In this document: in pieces, positions 46,742 to 59,112 of the stretch
Layout: each line of letters opens with the position of its first letter
How positions within the stretch are numbered: the first letter of the stretch is position 1
NCBI GenBank assembly: GCA_963513935.1
Contig: OY740768.1
Span: forward strand, 18,785,177 to 18,849,176
DNA length: 64,000 nucleotides
Reading direction: 5' to 3'
Source: Aphrophora alni
Taxonomy: Eukaryota; Arthropoda; Insecta; Hemiptera; Aphrophoridae
Notes under the pieces: model-generated
The model's input: the letters and a program-made list of their open reading frames with translations, nothing else
Databases searched by the model: none
What the model was told of the DNA's origin: nothing
Translations under genes and position numbers: made by a program

Positions 46742-49700
46742 GCTAGAACTAGGCCTAAGTTAGGTTTGTATACATAAACTCATTAGGCCTAAATAATCTT
46801 CTCATAAAAATAATAGAGATCCTAGTAAACAAACTGAAAAACATGTCAGCAGATGTTCTTCGAAGACACTTTTATGTCTATATGGCCATGCCATATAAAA
46901 AATGAAACACTATTCACATAGCTAAGATTAACAAATAAATTATAAAATTATTAGAATGTATTTTTTAAATTCAATGTTTGAGATAAGTTTTAATACAAAG
47001 TTTTAAAGAAATAACAATATTTATTTGTTCTAAGAATTAGAGTGATAAAATACATTCATCTTTTAATTAAATAAGTATGTAGTTCGGGATAGAAATTTAA
47101 TTAAAAGAAATAGAAATTATAAAAGACTACCGACAACATAAACATAACCTAAAATACAGTATTAAAATCAATAACAAAGTTGCGGCACGGAGTAAATCAA
47201 TTATACTGAATAATGCATTGAAAAAAAACAGCATGCAATCACGACATTTAAGCTATTAATTATTAATTATTTTTCTAAAACAACACCACAAATAGATTCA
47301 CTTTGTAAAAAAAAGGAACAGCATAAAACTTGAACACAACATTTCACTTCCCGCTCATTAATAATTATTACAGCAGACGAAAACACGAAAAATCAACTAC
47401 ACCTCGTTTAAATTTCGTCACGTCATACGGAATGACTTTTGTACACTCGCGTGAACTAATCTGCGCCTGCGTATAACACTAATCACTTGAATCGAAACAG
47501 ACTGTACTAAAGGCACGAAAATAATCAATTGGGGGTGTGAATTGAGGGAATTATTTGATTAAAACTTTAAAACCAAACAGAGCGCGTAATTCAAACAGTT
47601 AATGGTTAAAGTTACAATAATTGTAACGTATCATGATCACGAAGTCGATTACTAGGTGGTCGATAATAGTCTTTAGGAAACAAAGTGAGGAGTTAAACTA
47701 AAACTAGAGTCGCACGCGACAGAAAGGGATGCACGCAGGGGTGAGTCGTACCTAGTGGCCCACATTTCTTAACTCGGGTTATATTGTGATATTTTATGGT
47801 TATGACAGCTGAACTGACTAAACAATGTTGGCAGAAAGCAGATAATAGTATGGATCGATGAACGGAGAAAGACGTTTCTTCACAACAATAATAATAAATC
47901 AGTATCTAGTAAAGAAGTAAGGAGGTCTACCAAAGTACAACCTCTAAGAATATTATTTAAAAAATCAGTACAGTACACATTAAAAAAGTTTATAAATTAA
48001 ACTGTTTTTGTGTGAAATAGACTTTTTAAAGTTTCTTTTTTTTGTTGTAAAAAGAAACTAGTATGGAAAATTGAACATGAAAATAATTTTGAATATTACA
48101 CAAAATGGTTCAAAATTGCACGGCCGGGAACTGATTCTGGTTTTAAAAATCTTCATAAAACAGACACTCCACTTCTTCTAATTTTAATTAGTTCTAAGAT
48201 GTAGTAAAAATATCCCCAAATACTAATTTTGATTAAAAACTGTCCCCACGTCTATAGAATACTGTAGCTTACTGACGACAGGCATCATCACAGAACACTT
48301 TTTGAAGGCAGGGAACCTCAAACTTATTTATCCCCAAAAATCGGGACATCGATTATTTGACTGATCAAATTACTTTCTCTATACTACGCTTATGTGATTA
48401 AGATATGCTATTACTAATAAATTAATATTTTTTAAACAGCATAGAAAATAGGAAAATCTTAATAATTGCCGGTATAGGCCTATTACAAAAGTAAATTAAA
48501 ACTTTATTTGATTGTAGTTTATTTAACATAGAATAAAATAAAATACATAAATTCCTTTAGAATTAAACGGGATTTAATAAAAACTTAAATTTATGACAAA
48601 CTCTTACTTTTTAGGGTTGTTTTAAAACCGGTGTTCAAAGTGGCAGCTTCTCTTCCTGGAGAAGCAGTAGTCTCTTTAAGCTAAATTCTCCGTATTCACT
48701 GTTATTTGTCAAAACGTGTGTTTTTTTTTTCATTTCAGAATATAACAACAGCAATTTCATGTTTTACAATTGAAGTCTTCCTGGCATCTTGATGTCTCCA
48801 AAGAACCCGGCGGAAAAGAAGACGAGTCGATGAAGAGAGACCTTAGAGAGAAAATGATTTTTCCTTGTTGGTTAAAGACAAAACACCTCTCATCATTACC
48901 TTAAAAAAAATAAGATAAAATAAAGACCCCTAGCTCTCGAATACGTTAATAGCGTGAAAGTTAATAAAGAACAAGAGTTGGCCAAGAAAGACCTGATAGG
49001 AAAGATCTAAGAGAGGGATCTAACTCAAGACTACATGAAAAAGTGTAGATCCAGATGGGCTCTCTTAAGATTTCCAGGCCTGTACTCACAATATCGAGCC
49101 CCTGAGTGTATGGTCATATATGGAATCAGAAGAACCAACGATTTAGTTGTTGAAAATAGTTAAAACAATTGTCATTCCTGTGGCTGTTTTAGTTATATTT
49201 CCATAACAAATTATTTAAAAAACAAGATAAAAACCAATTTTAGCTGTTTTTGGGAGAAAATATCATTCCGGGGCGCACTTCAGTGACTACGGATTTGGAA
49301 GTCCTGAGGGACCTACCTGGATCTAAACCTTTCTTTGTGTAGTCTTGAGTTAGGCCTATATTCCTCTCGGAGAAAACAAATGTAGCCTAATGTTTAAATT
49401 CCGTAATTTTATCCAATTTTTAACTTTTAAACACAAATAAAATAAGTTTTTTTTTTTTTTTTTTTTCAAAAACAAAACGTAACCTTGCAGGTTTCAAACA
49501 AATTATTGTCATTAGACTACTAAATATTAAAATAAAATTGTTTTTACTGTAAACATTAAATAATAAATTGCCTCACAATTTAATACATTTCCATTATTTC
49601 TAAAAAGTTTAAAGTTGTCTATAATCACCCCGCTCCATTTTAAAATTAATTCCTTAAAGTTCAAGGACGTGACTGATCCGAGGACACGCACATATTTGAG

Positions 49701-49811
49701 GTATCTGAAGTTACTGTAACAACATAATATATTAGTAGTTAGGCCTGCCGGGTTTCTACTTGTTTTTGTTTATTTGTTATCTGGCGTTGTAAGAGAAAAA
49801 TCCAAGTAATC
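46742..49811. promoter_or_regulatory. Gap between divergent genes; probable promoters inside
   Basis: The minus-strand gene starts at 46741 and the plus-strand UGT probably near 49812. The tract at 47380-47480 is locally rich in CpG (CTCGCGTG, CTGCGCCTGCG) and contains CGTCACGTCA, a CRE-like word. 47700-47760 is also CpG-containing. These are candidate core promoters by composition only. 48830-49360 holds dispersed repeat copies. Confidence 0.3.
48830..49080 (+). repeat. Dispersed repeat, copy 1
   Basis: Contains ACCCCTAGCTCTCGAATACG, GATAGGAAAGATCTAAGAG and GGATCTAACTCAAGACTACA. The same blocks in the same order appear inverted at 58165-58385, and a short piece is inverted at about 49297-49360. 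No coding content. Confidence 0.75.
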
Positions 49812-49814
49812 ATG
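49812..49814 (+). CDS. Candidate UGT exon 1: start codon only
   Basis: An ATG lies directly before a consensus donor, AATCATG|GTGAGTTT. Spliced to 56037 it yields MKLWVFIISLSMLFTLKEFN, an ideal signal-peptide start for a microsomal UDP-glycosyltransferase. Exon 2 has an acceptor but no in-frame ATG before its hydrophobic core, so an upstream start is needed. Phase 0 fits. Other upstream ATG exons cannot be excluded. Confidence 0.4.
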
Positions 49815-52800
49815 GTGAGTTTATAGGTTAAAAGGCTGTTTTAAAAAATGTTTGTATTAATATGATTGATAATATGTCAGTGCCATGTGGAGCTTATAGT
49901 TTAACTAAACTGCAGTATATTTTCAATAACTAAAACTACAGTAATTATGTATCTGTGTTTAATACCAAAGGAATTTAGTTTCTTATCCAAATTGAATATA
50001 ATATCAACAGATGTGTAACAGTGCATTACATTACAGCTTTGTAACACAATTATTGATTTTTTGGAATCCTAGTTTTAAGCACAATATTAATTAAACGATT
50101 GTGATTTATTTTATTTTTAGTTTCTTTTGACTACGCTTAAATTGAAATTGATATATTTTATATAACGTTATTTTATTTAAATGGTTCAAAAATGAAAAAC
50201 TTAGTATTCAAAATTTAATTAAATTACTGAAGATTCTAGTTCCGATTATTTTGGATAAAGTACGAAAGAATTGTTTTATTTAATCCAAGAAGATTAATAA
50301 TGTACTTGAAGTAGTAATGTTTAAAAATACTAAAACCAAAAATATTTTACATTTAAATTAATATAGCGAGATTCAAATAATTTCAATTTGCAAATTATAG
50401 AAATGAAATCAAATTTGTACACACAATTTTAATATCCGCAACTATTAAAAACCAATAATTCATATGTACACTTTAATCTTGAAGTTTTTTCTTCAATTTT
50501 TATTTTGATATACACCAATAGGGTCACTTTTCATTACTGACTTATAAAATTTGTTTTTGTGCCACCTCTCTGAATTCAACAATCTTTTAGTGTCAAATTT
50601 TAGTAACTGGTAGCTTTTCAATCTCGTTTTTGGAAAACTAAGACTTAACAATTTATGAATAGAACCTTTTTGTTATAAAATTTCATAGTCTTTCACGTTG
50701 AAAATACTATTTTTTAAAATTTTGACATACAGTAATTAGGAAAAAAACCCGTACCTGTGTAAAAATGTGAAAATATTTTAACTTAATTTTGCATAAAAAA
50801 TAAAATTAAAAAATGAAAATGTGGATAACGACTTAATCTGAACACTAAAATCCCTGACAAATATAGTATATTATATTTGTTTGGAGCTTTATGTCTTTAG
50901 GATTCTGAATACAATAATATTCGTTCAAAATTGTATAGGCCTATATAAAATGTAAAATATATGTATAATATTATGTATATGTATGAACATTTTTGTGTTC
51001 CTCGAAAAAATTTATATTTTTTTCCAAATTTTTTAAATAATTCTAACGCTTAAATATATTAATTAAGTTTGATTAGCAGCGAATTTCAATAATAAGTTTC
51101 AAAATGGCGGCAATTAAAACAATTTCGAACAATAACAAAAAATAATCTCAATTACCTTTGAGAATTTAACAATTTGGAATTCACCATCTGAAAAAAATTG
51201 CATTTTATATTAAACATATGCAATTTTTAGTTTTTGCAATAAATACTAAATGTTAATGCATTTCTAATGTGATATAAAAGTTTATTGAATCAGATTATAA
51301 AAATGTTTTGTTAGTTTAATGTAATTTTATCTTATCTTATAAAGATGTGAGTTTCCATTCATTGTGTTATCAAAATGTTTGGTTACTTTGATGTCATTCA
51401 GATTTGAAATTAATTTAAAATTCGCATGTAGTTAGGTAAAATCACTATGAAAGTTTAAAAAAATAATCCTATTTTTGAATTACAGATTTGGGCACTGTGA
51501 GTAGAGAATGCTATGTAATTTTCGCATTCAAACTCCTAACTTTAAAAAAGTTAAGATTACCACAGCCTGTTTCAGTTTACTCAACAAAGTCTGTTGAAAA
51601 AGTTAAATAAGTAAACAAGAGAAGTACTATTTACTTTCACAAAAATACCTTTTGTGCTGACAATTTCGTTAGGTTCATCCAAAAAATATTTTATGAGTGC
51701 CATTAATTTTATCTATTTATGCCTTTTAATTTGACAAGTCACAAAAATTTCAAGTGACCTAGTTACCACCAGTCCCCAAAAATATTGGCTCTATTTAAGG
51801 TGATACAAAAGTTAAGGTGGAGGGGTTTGGTTCAGTGTTACATACTGTTTAATGTGCATTTACCTGGGTGTCTCATTTAAATTAAGACAAGTGAATGTTT
51901 GAAATTTTTTAAGATTTGAATAAAAATGTTTTATACAAAAGTTATTTGGTATCTAGGGGGTAATAAAATGACATTATTAATTCTTTATTTGAGTAATGTT
52001 TTCAAGGTAATTTAACGTCAATTCATTAAAAAAACTTATATATATATTGTTTATATTCATAATCTATGCTAAAAATAATAAAGAGTTATCTGTTTTTTTT
52101 TAAATCCTACCTTAATTTTTCAAGGTATTTACCAAAATGAAAAACATCAGTTTTAGAACCAAATTACAACTTAGAAAGTGATAAAAATGTAATATTTACT
52201 TTTTTAATTCCATCAACATGATTTAATTTTTATGTCTCTATGATACGTTTCAAAGATTTGATTCATCATCAGATTTTTCATTATTCCCTCTACATTCTTT
52301 AGAGGACGTCAACACATTAATACAGCGCCAGAAACAACCAACACAAAAAACACTAAAATAATATTATTTAATCAATGTGTTGGGTACTTGGCTTTTGACC
52401 AACATAATGTTGTTTAGTGTTTTTGTGTTCATTGTCTGTGTCGTTGTATTAATGTGTTGACGTTCATTGAAGAATGAATAATTTGATGATGAAGTATATG
52501 CTTTGAAACTCGTCATGGATATGTAAAAATTAAGTCATGTTGACGGAACTAAAAAAGGTAAATATTACATTTTTATCAAATTCGTGACGTGGATTCCGTA
52601 AACACGGATTTTAAACTGAGAAAATGGTTCTTTTAACCAGATAAAGTTCAAGGAGTTTTTGTACAATTATTTTGTTATAGTAATACCATTATATTTCAAC
52701 TTTAATATAAATAACTTTAGTCTAAACCATTAATAAAAAATGGTGCTTTTTAAGTATTCACTTGTCTCATGTAAATGACTATGTTGAACTACTTAATTTA

Positions 52801-55800
52801 CACAATTTGACCTTATTATGTTTTAGTAGGTACTTAATGGTGCACAATACCATTCCCTACCAAATAGTTTTTTTCCATTACTACTCAATTTAAATATTAT
52901 AAAATTATTTACTTTACATAATCTAACAAAAACATGATCCAAACAAACTGCAAGAACATTATTTCGAAACCTTAGTTTATAATTATAATTTTAAAACCAA
53001 ATTTATTCATCATCTAATAACTTTAGAAGAATCAAGCTTGTCAGGATTAACATCAATATCTCATGTTAAGCTAATATTTCTCTTACCTACATAACTTTTC
53101 TGACTTAGTTAAATATAACTTTACCACTTGTTGCACCCTGTAATAACTTATAATCTCTCTCTAAAGCTTTTTATTTTCACATCTTGAACAGATAATTGAT
53201 AATTTTGTATTTACTTTTTGTAGTTGTAGCGTAAACAAATTGAATTCAGACCTTCTTTGTGAGTTAAACTCTTTTTTATGTTAGCATCACACAGGGTCTA
53301 ATTGTGCATATAAAGAAAAATAATCTTATTTTAAAATGTTTACACTCTTATAAAAATTTAATTACCGGTACCTTATTATTATTTGTAGTACTTGTATTTC
53401 CATTATCTTTGTCATACTACAGCACCGTTTCTGTGATAACTGTTTGATTTTTCAGCTATAGTATGCTTAATCTTCAAACATCAACTTAAACACTAAACTT
53501 TTCATTTAAACAAACAATGAATTATACATTTACAATCGATAATAAGAAAGTAAAAATAGATCGAAGTAGTGTTATTGTTAACAAATTCGTTTATGTCTTT
53601 CTACTAAATGGTGATTATATTATGTCTTTCTCTTTCAGAGGTCATAATAATTATTAAAACTTCAAATACGAATACGGTATAACTTATCTAATCCGTAAAA
53701 GGAAATAAATGATACAACTTATAAAAATATTTAAAACTAGCCAAAATTATCTTCCAATTAGAATTTTAATGTATCTTTGTGTTTTAATGTTTTCTGACAG
53801 TTGAACTTGAAAACATCATTACATATTATTACATTTTTGTAAAAGTTTGTCAAAAACCATTCAAGAGTCTCTTCTATTTTGAATATAAATGTAGGATACA
53901 TATCGATAGTCCAACGTTTAAATTATGGTCTGCAATAATCTTGTCATTATTTATCCATGGTATTAAACTTTCCTGTTGCATTAATCGACTAGAATGCTTC
54001 AACTATGCCTCTGTTGAATGTTGTTGTTTGTATTATTTGTTTATTGCCTGTTAGTTTGTTAGGCTGTAGTTGTATTGTTTTTAAATTCATTGTATTTAAT
54101 TTATTTTTGTTGTCTTGTTGTGTCTGGTATGCATGCAGTTTTGCAAAATAAATCATTGGTTAAATTATTACAATAATCTATTGTTTTCTTTTTCAATATT
54201 TATTATGTTAGTTTTGTATTTTGTTGGGCTAGTTATTGCAGATGTTATTATGTGTATTTAAGTGTAATATTTATTTTGATTTTCATTGAGTTACTAGACT
54301 TTTGTTGTTATTGTTTTTTTTTGTTATATTTATTATTTTATTGTTGTGGTCCATCTTTTTTCTGGATATAATTTGCATTTTGTTAATTATTAATCTTAAA
54401 TGAATGAACAGTTAGTAGGCCTATTATATATCACTGTTTCCATCTTGGTTTGTTATTATATTATAAAGTTCATCTTTAATAAAATAGATTTTACTATATC
54501 ATAAAGTCTCAAACTTTTGCCCTATTACAGTGTTATAACATTACAGACATTACACTATTTTACATAATATAAAAATTGTCCAAATGAAATTTGTTTATTT
54601 ACAATATTTTTTAAGATTAAAAGCTAATAATCTTTATAGACAGCAAAAGGTCTCAAAATGTCTTTTATGAGTTATTATTATACTCTACTAATTACAAGAA
54701 GATACCCATTTTAAATGCTTTAAAAACATTGTTCTGTTATTATGTTATTGTATCCAAATCACAGACACATATATATAATATATATGATTATAATATAATT
54801 ACAGTTTATATCTCTAGTAAATTAATTATAACTTGTTTCAGATTGTATGTTCCATCCTCAAAAATACATTACTCATAGGAAGTCAATAATACATACAGTT
54901 CAAATAAAAAAATCTAATACATTTAGTATATCAAATACTATTAAAATACTATTCTTTTATGTTTTAAAATTTTTATTGAATTAGAATTAAGAATTCTGTT
55001 GAAATGGAGTGAATCTACGGTTTTTGGGTGTTAGAAAACTATTTAGTGATACTACTTCCTACTTTAGGAAAGCTCATTTAGGTGGTTAAATAACCAGATT
55101 GTTTTCCAAGCACTAAATTCTACTATAAATAAAATAAATCTAAGGGGGGCACATTTGTAACCTAATCAAAAATATTGATGAAGCCATCAGGCATGGTCCC
55201 ACAATATCTCTATATGGCTGTCTTAAAAAAAATTGTTATTCATAAAGCCTGTTCTGTGCATTTTAACATGTAATCAAACTATATGTTTAATGCTTACACA
55301 CAGTATTGATGATTTATTAGGGTAGTATTGCATATAATTTCTTATATAAAAACATTATAATTTATTATTACTATGTTTTATGTTTAGGCAAGAATATTTT
55401 ATTTTTTGTTTCAAAAGTTCTTACTATACCGTAATAAAAACAAAACAAAAACTGATAAGTAATTTTTGATTTTATGTTGATTCTTAATGAATTTGTTTTT
55501 ATTAATATTTATTATTTTGGCTTAGTAATACAATATTTGGAAATAATGTAGAAAAATTGAAAAATTTATATGCTATCAGGCCTGCTTAATTGATCAATGC
55601 TCAATCTTCCAGGTAATTGTTCATAACAACACAAACACATACATAGATACAAAACATTTTTGGTTTGTATGATACTGTTAGAAAAATACAAGAAGAATAA
55701 TGAAGGACCACAGTATGCATCAAGTGTAAACAATGCAAATACAAGATTAGCAGAATGAATTTGATTTTACCACTGTGCGCACCCTTAAATGTTATGTGTT

Positions 55801-56036
55801 GGTATATATTTTTAATGTTAAAAAAACCAATATGTACTAAATGTATTACAATTATAAATTTTATCTTAATTTATTGATGACATTATATAAACATGATGTC
55901 TTAATTTGAAGATAAAACATAAGTTCAGAAACATACACTAGATGAACAAAGTCATAAGACAGATAAAAAGTAATAATATTCTAGTTGAATATTTTTATAT
56001 GGAAATACATAATTGTTACAATTATTTGTGTTTCAG
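49815..56036. other. Probable UGT intron 1 or upstream DNA
   Basis: Very AT-rich, about 6.2 kb. It contains the palindromic repeat at 52179-52578. No other exon was recognised. Confidence 0.4.
52179..52578. repeat. Foldback repeat with ~185 bp inverted arms
   Basis: 52179-52365 is similar to the reverse complement of 52393-52578: shared GATAAAAATGTAATATTTAC at the tips, then GTCAACATGA, GACGTCAACACATTAATACA and AACACAAAAA. Each arm holds a phrase like TGATGA…TTGAAAC. It looks like two oppositely oriented copies of one retroelement end, or a foldback DNA transposon. Confidence 0.82.
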
Positions 56037-56271
56037 AAACTATGGGTGTTTATTATAAGCTTATCAATGCTGTTTACTCTAAAAGAATTCAATGCTGCCA
56101 AAATATTAGCAGTTCTACCACTGCCTATTATAAGTCATCAAAATATTTTCAAACCAATCATTAGAGAACTGGCAAACAGAGGTCACGAAGTTACAGTCAT
56201 TACCATGAGCCCTGAGGAGAATGCCAATTATAAACAGATTATAGTGAAAAATGCCCTTGAAGAACAAACAA
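56037..56271 (+). CDS. UDP-glycosyltransferase, exon 2 (signal peptide, start of acceptor domain)
   Basis: Acceptor TTGTGTTTCAG before 56037, donor GTAGGT after 56271. It reads KLWVFIISLSMLFTLKEFNA (signal peptide) and then the classic UGT opening AKILAVLPLPIISHQNIFKP with the expected catalytic His (SHQ, about residue 35), followed by LANRGHEVTVITMSP. UGTs (GT1 family) move sugar, in insects usually glucose, from a UDP-sugar to small lipophilic substrates. They sit in the endoplasmic reticulum membrane. It leaves one base, phase 1, for the next exon. Confidence 0.9.
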
Positions 56272-57612
56272 GTAGGTGGCATGTTGTCATGACATCTTTT
56301 CTCAGGAATTCAATGGATTTTTAATTTATATTCATTGTTTAGCCATAGAACTATTTATATTTAAATTATTCCGTTTCTGTAATCAATTGTAGTCTTTTTT
56401 ATAGTTGCACTTAACTAGCTACATGTTTCACTGCACACAGGCAGCATCTTCTGGCTATTTTGTGATGCCTGTAAATTTTGTTTTTTCTATTACATCAATT
56501 AATTGTGTGTCATTTATTTAGTCTATTTAATAGCTGTTTAGTCATGCTGTCCTGAATGTTGGTGTATAAGTGCTGATTATTTATTAAATGTCGTGAAAAA
56601 GTGGAAACGGTTGCTTTTGTATTTTTGCTGCTCAGTATGTTCTTTGAATCTTTCTTTTTTAAAACATAATAAAATCAACTCATGAATGTTTTTCTATTAA
56701 AGTTTATGATTATTATTTTTTCTCTTTTATTTGAAAACACATTTTTCTCTTATTTAAAGCCATGTGATATCTCTGCAAAACATCCTATCCAAATTTTGTT
56801 AAAATAGATTGCAAGTTCCAATTATTTTTATGAAACATAATTTGAGCATATCATACCAAGCATGCTAATCATTGAAGCTACATTGTACAATATAGTTAAA
56901 ATTTTCAGTCGATTCAAACTATTTCTTTGTTCAAACCGCATGTCGTCATTTGAATTCACATCACATTTATTAAAAAGTATCTTATTGAAAACATCCCTTC
57001 TCTCTAAAATGTAACTTATTCAAATTTTATGTAACATTTCCGAGAAAATCACTTTATTGTCTGATTTCTACTCTATTCAAAAATAACTTATTGTCTTTAA
57101 AAACATCATATCTCATCGAACACCACGTCTTGTCTCTGAGAAAATATCTATTTCACTGAACTGTCCTGCTTTGTCATTGTCCCGACCTTTACACACAACA
57201 AAATGATGTCACATTTATTAAAGTTATATGCACATCTACACTGTTGTCATATTTCTCTTAAATCTAATATTATACAAGTTTTCTTATTATTAACATATTT
57301 TTTACAAATCTCTCTGACCATTTAGTACTAATTACCTTCTTTATTTATTTGTACTCTTTATTTATTATTATTATTATTATTATTAATACTATAACAGAAT
57401 ACATTCCCTATTCACTGCCTTGAGTCAAACTACTTTTCTTGTCAGACCAAGTTTACATAACCAAAAATGTACTCTATTACAAACATAACAAATCCTCATA
57501 AGCTTCAGTTAGAGCTATTAGATCACCCCTCCTAATGTCCAGACATCATAAAAAGTAATTTTCATCTTTTTCATTACTGTTGAGACCGATGGTTCTTGGT
57601 GGAATTCCATGT

Positions 57613-57807
57613 TTAAAGATAATAAAACACTTATTTATTTTGTATATCCACTTATAATTAGTCTAGCCGACCAATGGTTTCGCCTGTTAAGGCATTGACG
57701 AGTCTGTAATACAGCCTCGTCAATGCCTTAACAGGCGAAACCATTGGTCGGCTAGACTAATTATAAGTGGATATACAAAATAAATAATTGTGTTTTATTA
57801 TCTTTAA
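57613..57807. repeat. Near-perfect palindrome, ~90 bp arms
   Basis: The arm starting TTAAAGATAATAAAACAC and passing through CCGACCAATGGTTTCGCC is repeated inverted after a short centre near 57701-57715, with one clear small difference (an added AA). Arms contain GGCGAAACCATTGGTCGGC, which resembles repeat ends of Penelope-like elements. Such identity implies a recent origin, or a cloning or assembly fold. Confidence 0.88.
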
Positions 57808-58164
57808 TTTTCATCTGTTTTTCATGTATATATTTCCATACTGGCTGAACTTCAAGGTCAAACAATCTGTTAATACATGTTTGTATCAAAGGCAGCATCT
57901 TTATATGATACAGCCTTACATTTTTTATAGTACCTTACTCTTGGTGTAAATTCCTCAAAACTGAAACATGAATCACTGAAAATATGTGTAAGGTGTAAGT
58001 ATACATCAATTTAGTAATAAAGATAGCTTAGAAGGATATTCTTGTTTCATTAATTGGAACTATTTTCTGAATATCCCTTGTATTTTCCAAATCTTGACGT
58101 TCAACTACTTTCCAAATCAACAGTGAATCAAAACATTGTATTTTCTTCAATATAACCTCCAGCC

Positions 58165-58385
58165 TCCAGTACTTATAATGAGTATGGTGTGACAATCCTG
58201 AGGTTTTATAGTTGGATCTACAACTTTTTCATGTAGTCTCGGGTTAGATCCCTCTCTTTCATCTTTCCTATCAGATCTCTCTTGACCAACTCTGATGATA
58301 TTAGGGTATTCGAAAGCTAGGGATCTTTATGTTATGCTGTTTTCTCTTTTTTGTATAAAGCAAGGATGACCGGAGAGGTTTTTGT
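58165..58385 (-). repeat. Dispersed repeat, copy 2 (inverted to 48830-49080)
   Basis: On the plus strand: GTTGGATCTACA..TTTTTCATGTAGTCTCGGGTTAGATCC, CCTATCAGATCTCTCTTG and TATTCGAAAGCTAGGGATCT. These are reverse complements of blocks in 48830-49080. Confidence 0.75.
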
Positions 58386-58516
58386 GTTTTAACAAAAAGG
58401 GTGAAAAATACTCAATATAATTTACAATATTAATGTAATCTTATTCCTTGAAACAATGTAGCCTACTTGTAAATAATTACAATATATTGTATTATTAATT
58501 ATACTAATTTTTTCAG

Positions 58517-59112
58517 ATAAAATTAACTTCTTTGAAATGCAGAATTTTCATTGGATCACAGTATTCAGTATGTTATCAGAGTTTATCCAACTTACATGCC
58601 ATCAAACTTTAAAATTTCCTGAAGTTGAGAAACTCATACATTCAACTGATCAACATTTTGATCTGATTTTGGTTGAATCTACATTTTTTCAGGAAGCATA
58701 CATTGCATTTGGACATAAATTTGAGGCACCTGTGGTCGAACTTACATCATTGTGTTCCAGCTTCTGGCTAAATGAATTGATTGGCAACCCATACACCTTA
58801 TCACACACTGTAGAGTACAAAACTACTTCATCTAATAAAATGAACTTCTATCAAAGATTGAAGAATACATTCGTTGGGTTAAGTTCTTTAGTATTACATC
58901 GTTTTATTTTTCTACCAAAACAAGAGGCTATAGCAAACATGTACTTTAATTACACAGGATGGGAAACAAGACCATCTCTGACAAATTTATTGTCTAATAT
59001 TTCTCTTGTTATTTTAAATAGTCATATAGCTATGCATTATGCTGCACCAAATAACCCAAATATAATTCAAGTAGCAGGTATTCATATAAAACCGCCAAAG
59101 AAGTTACCTCAG
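58517..59112 (+). CDS. UDP-glycosyltransferase, exon 3 (substrate-binding half)
   Basis: Acceptor TTTTTTCAG, donor CAGGTAAAG. It reads NKINFFEMQNFHWITVFSML, then HFDLILVESTFFQEAYIAFG, HKFEAPVVELTS and so on to NIIQVAGIHIKPPKKLPQ, the usual end of the N-terminal domain (…VGG.H…KPLP). At the place where a catalytic Asp is common (N..D.FL.F.HKF) this protein has Glu (FQEAYIAFGHKF), by my alignment. Length (198 full codons) and phase 0 end are normal for the family. Residues about 80-278. Confidence 0.92.

Larger units (their letters stand above)
56272..58516. other. UGT intron 2
   Basis: Includes the palindrome at 57613-57807 and the inverted dispersed repeat at 58165-58385. A short TTA repeat lies near 57360-57385. 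Confidence 0.6.

Noticed and set aside
27025..57385. CRISPR-like or satellite arrays
   Set aside because: Only short AAT/TTA microsatellites (about 27025 and 57360) and homopolymers are present. No spaced repeats of the CRISPR type.
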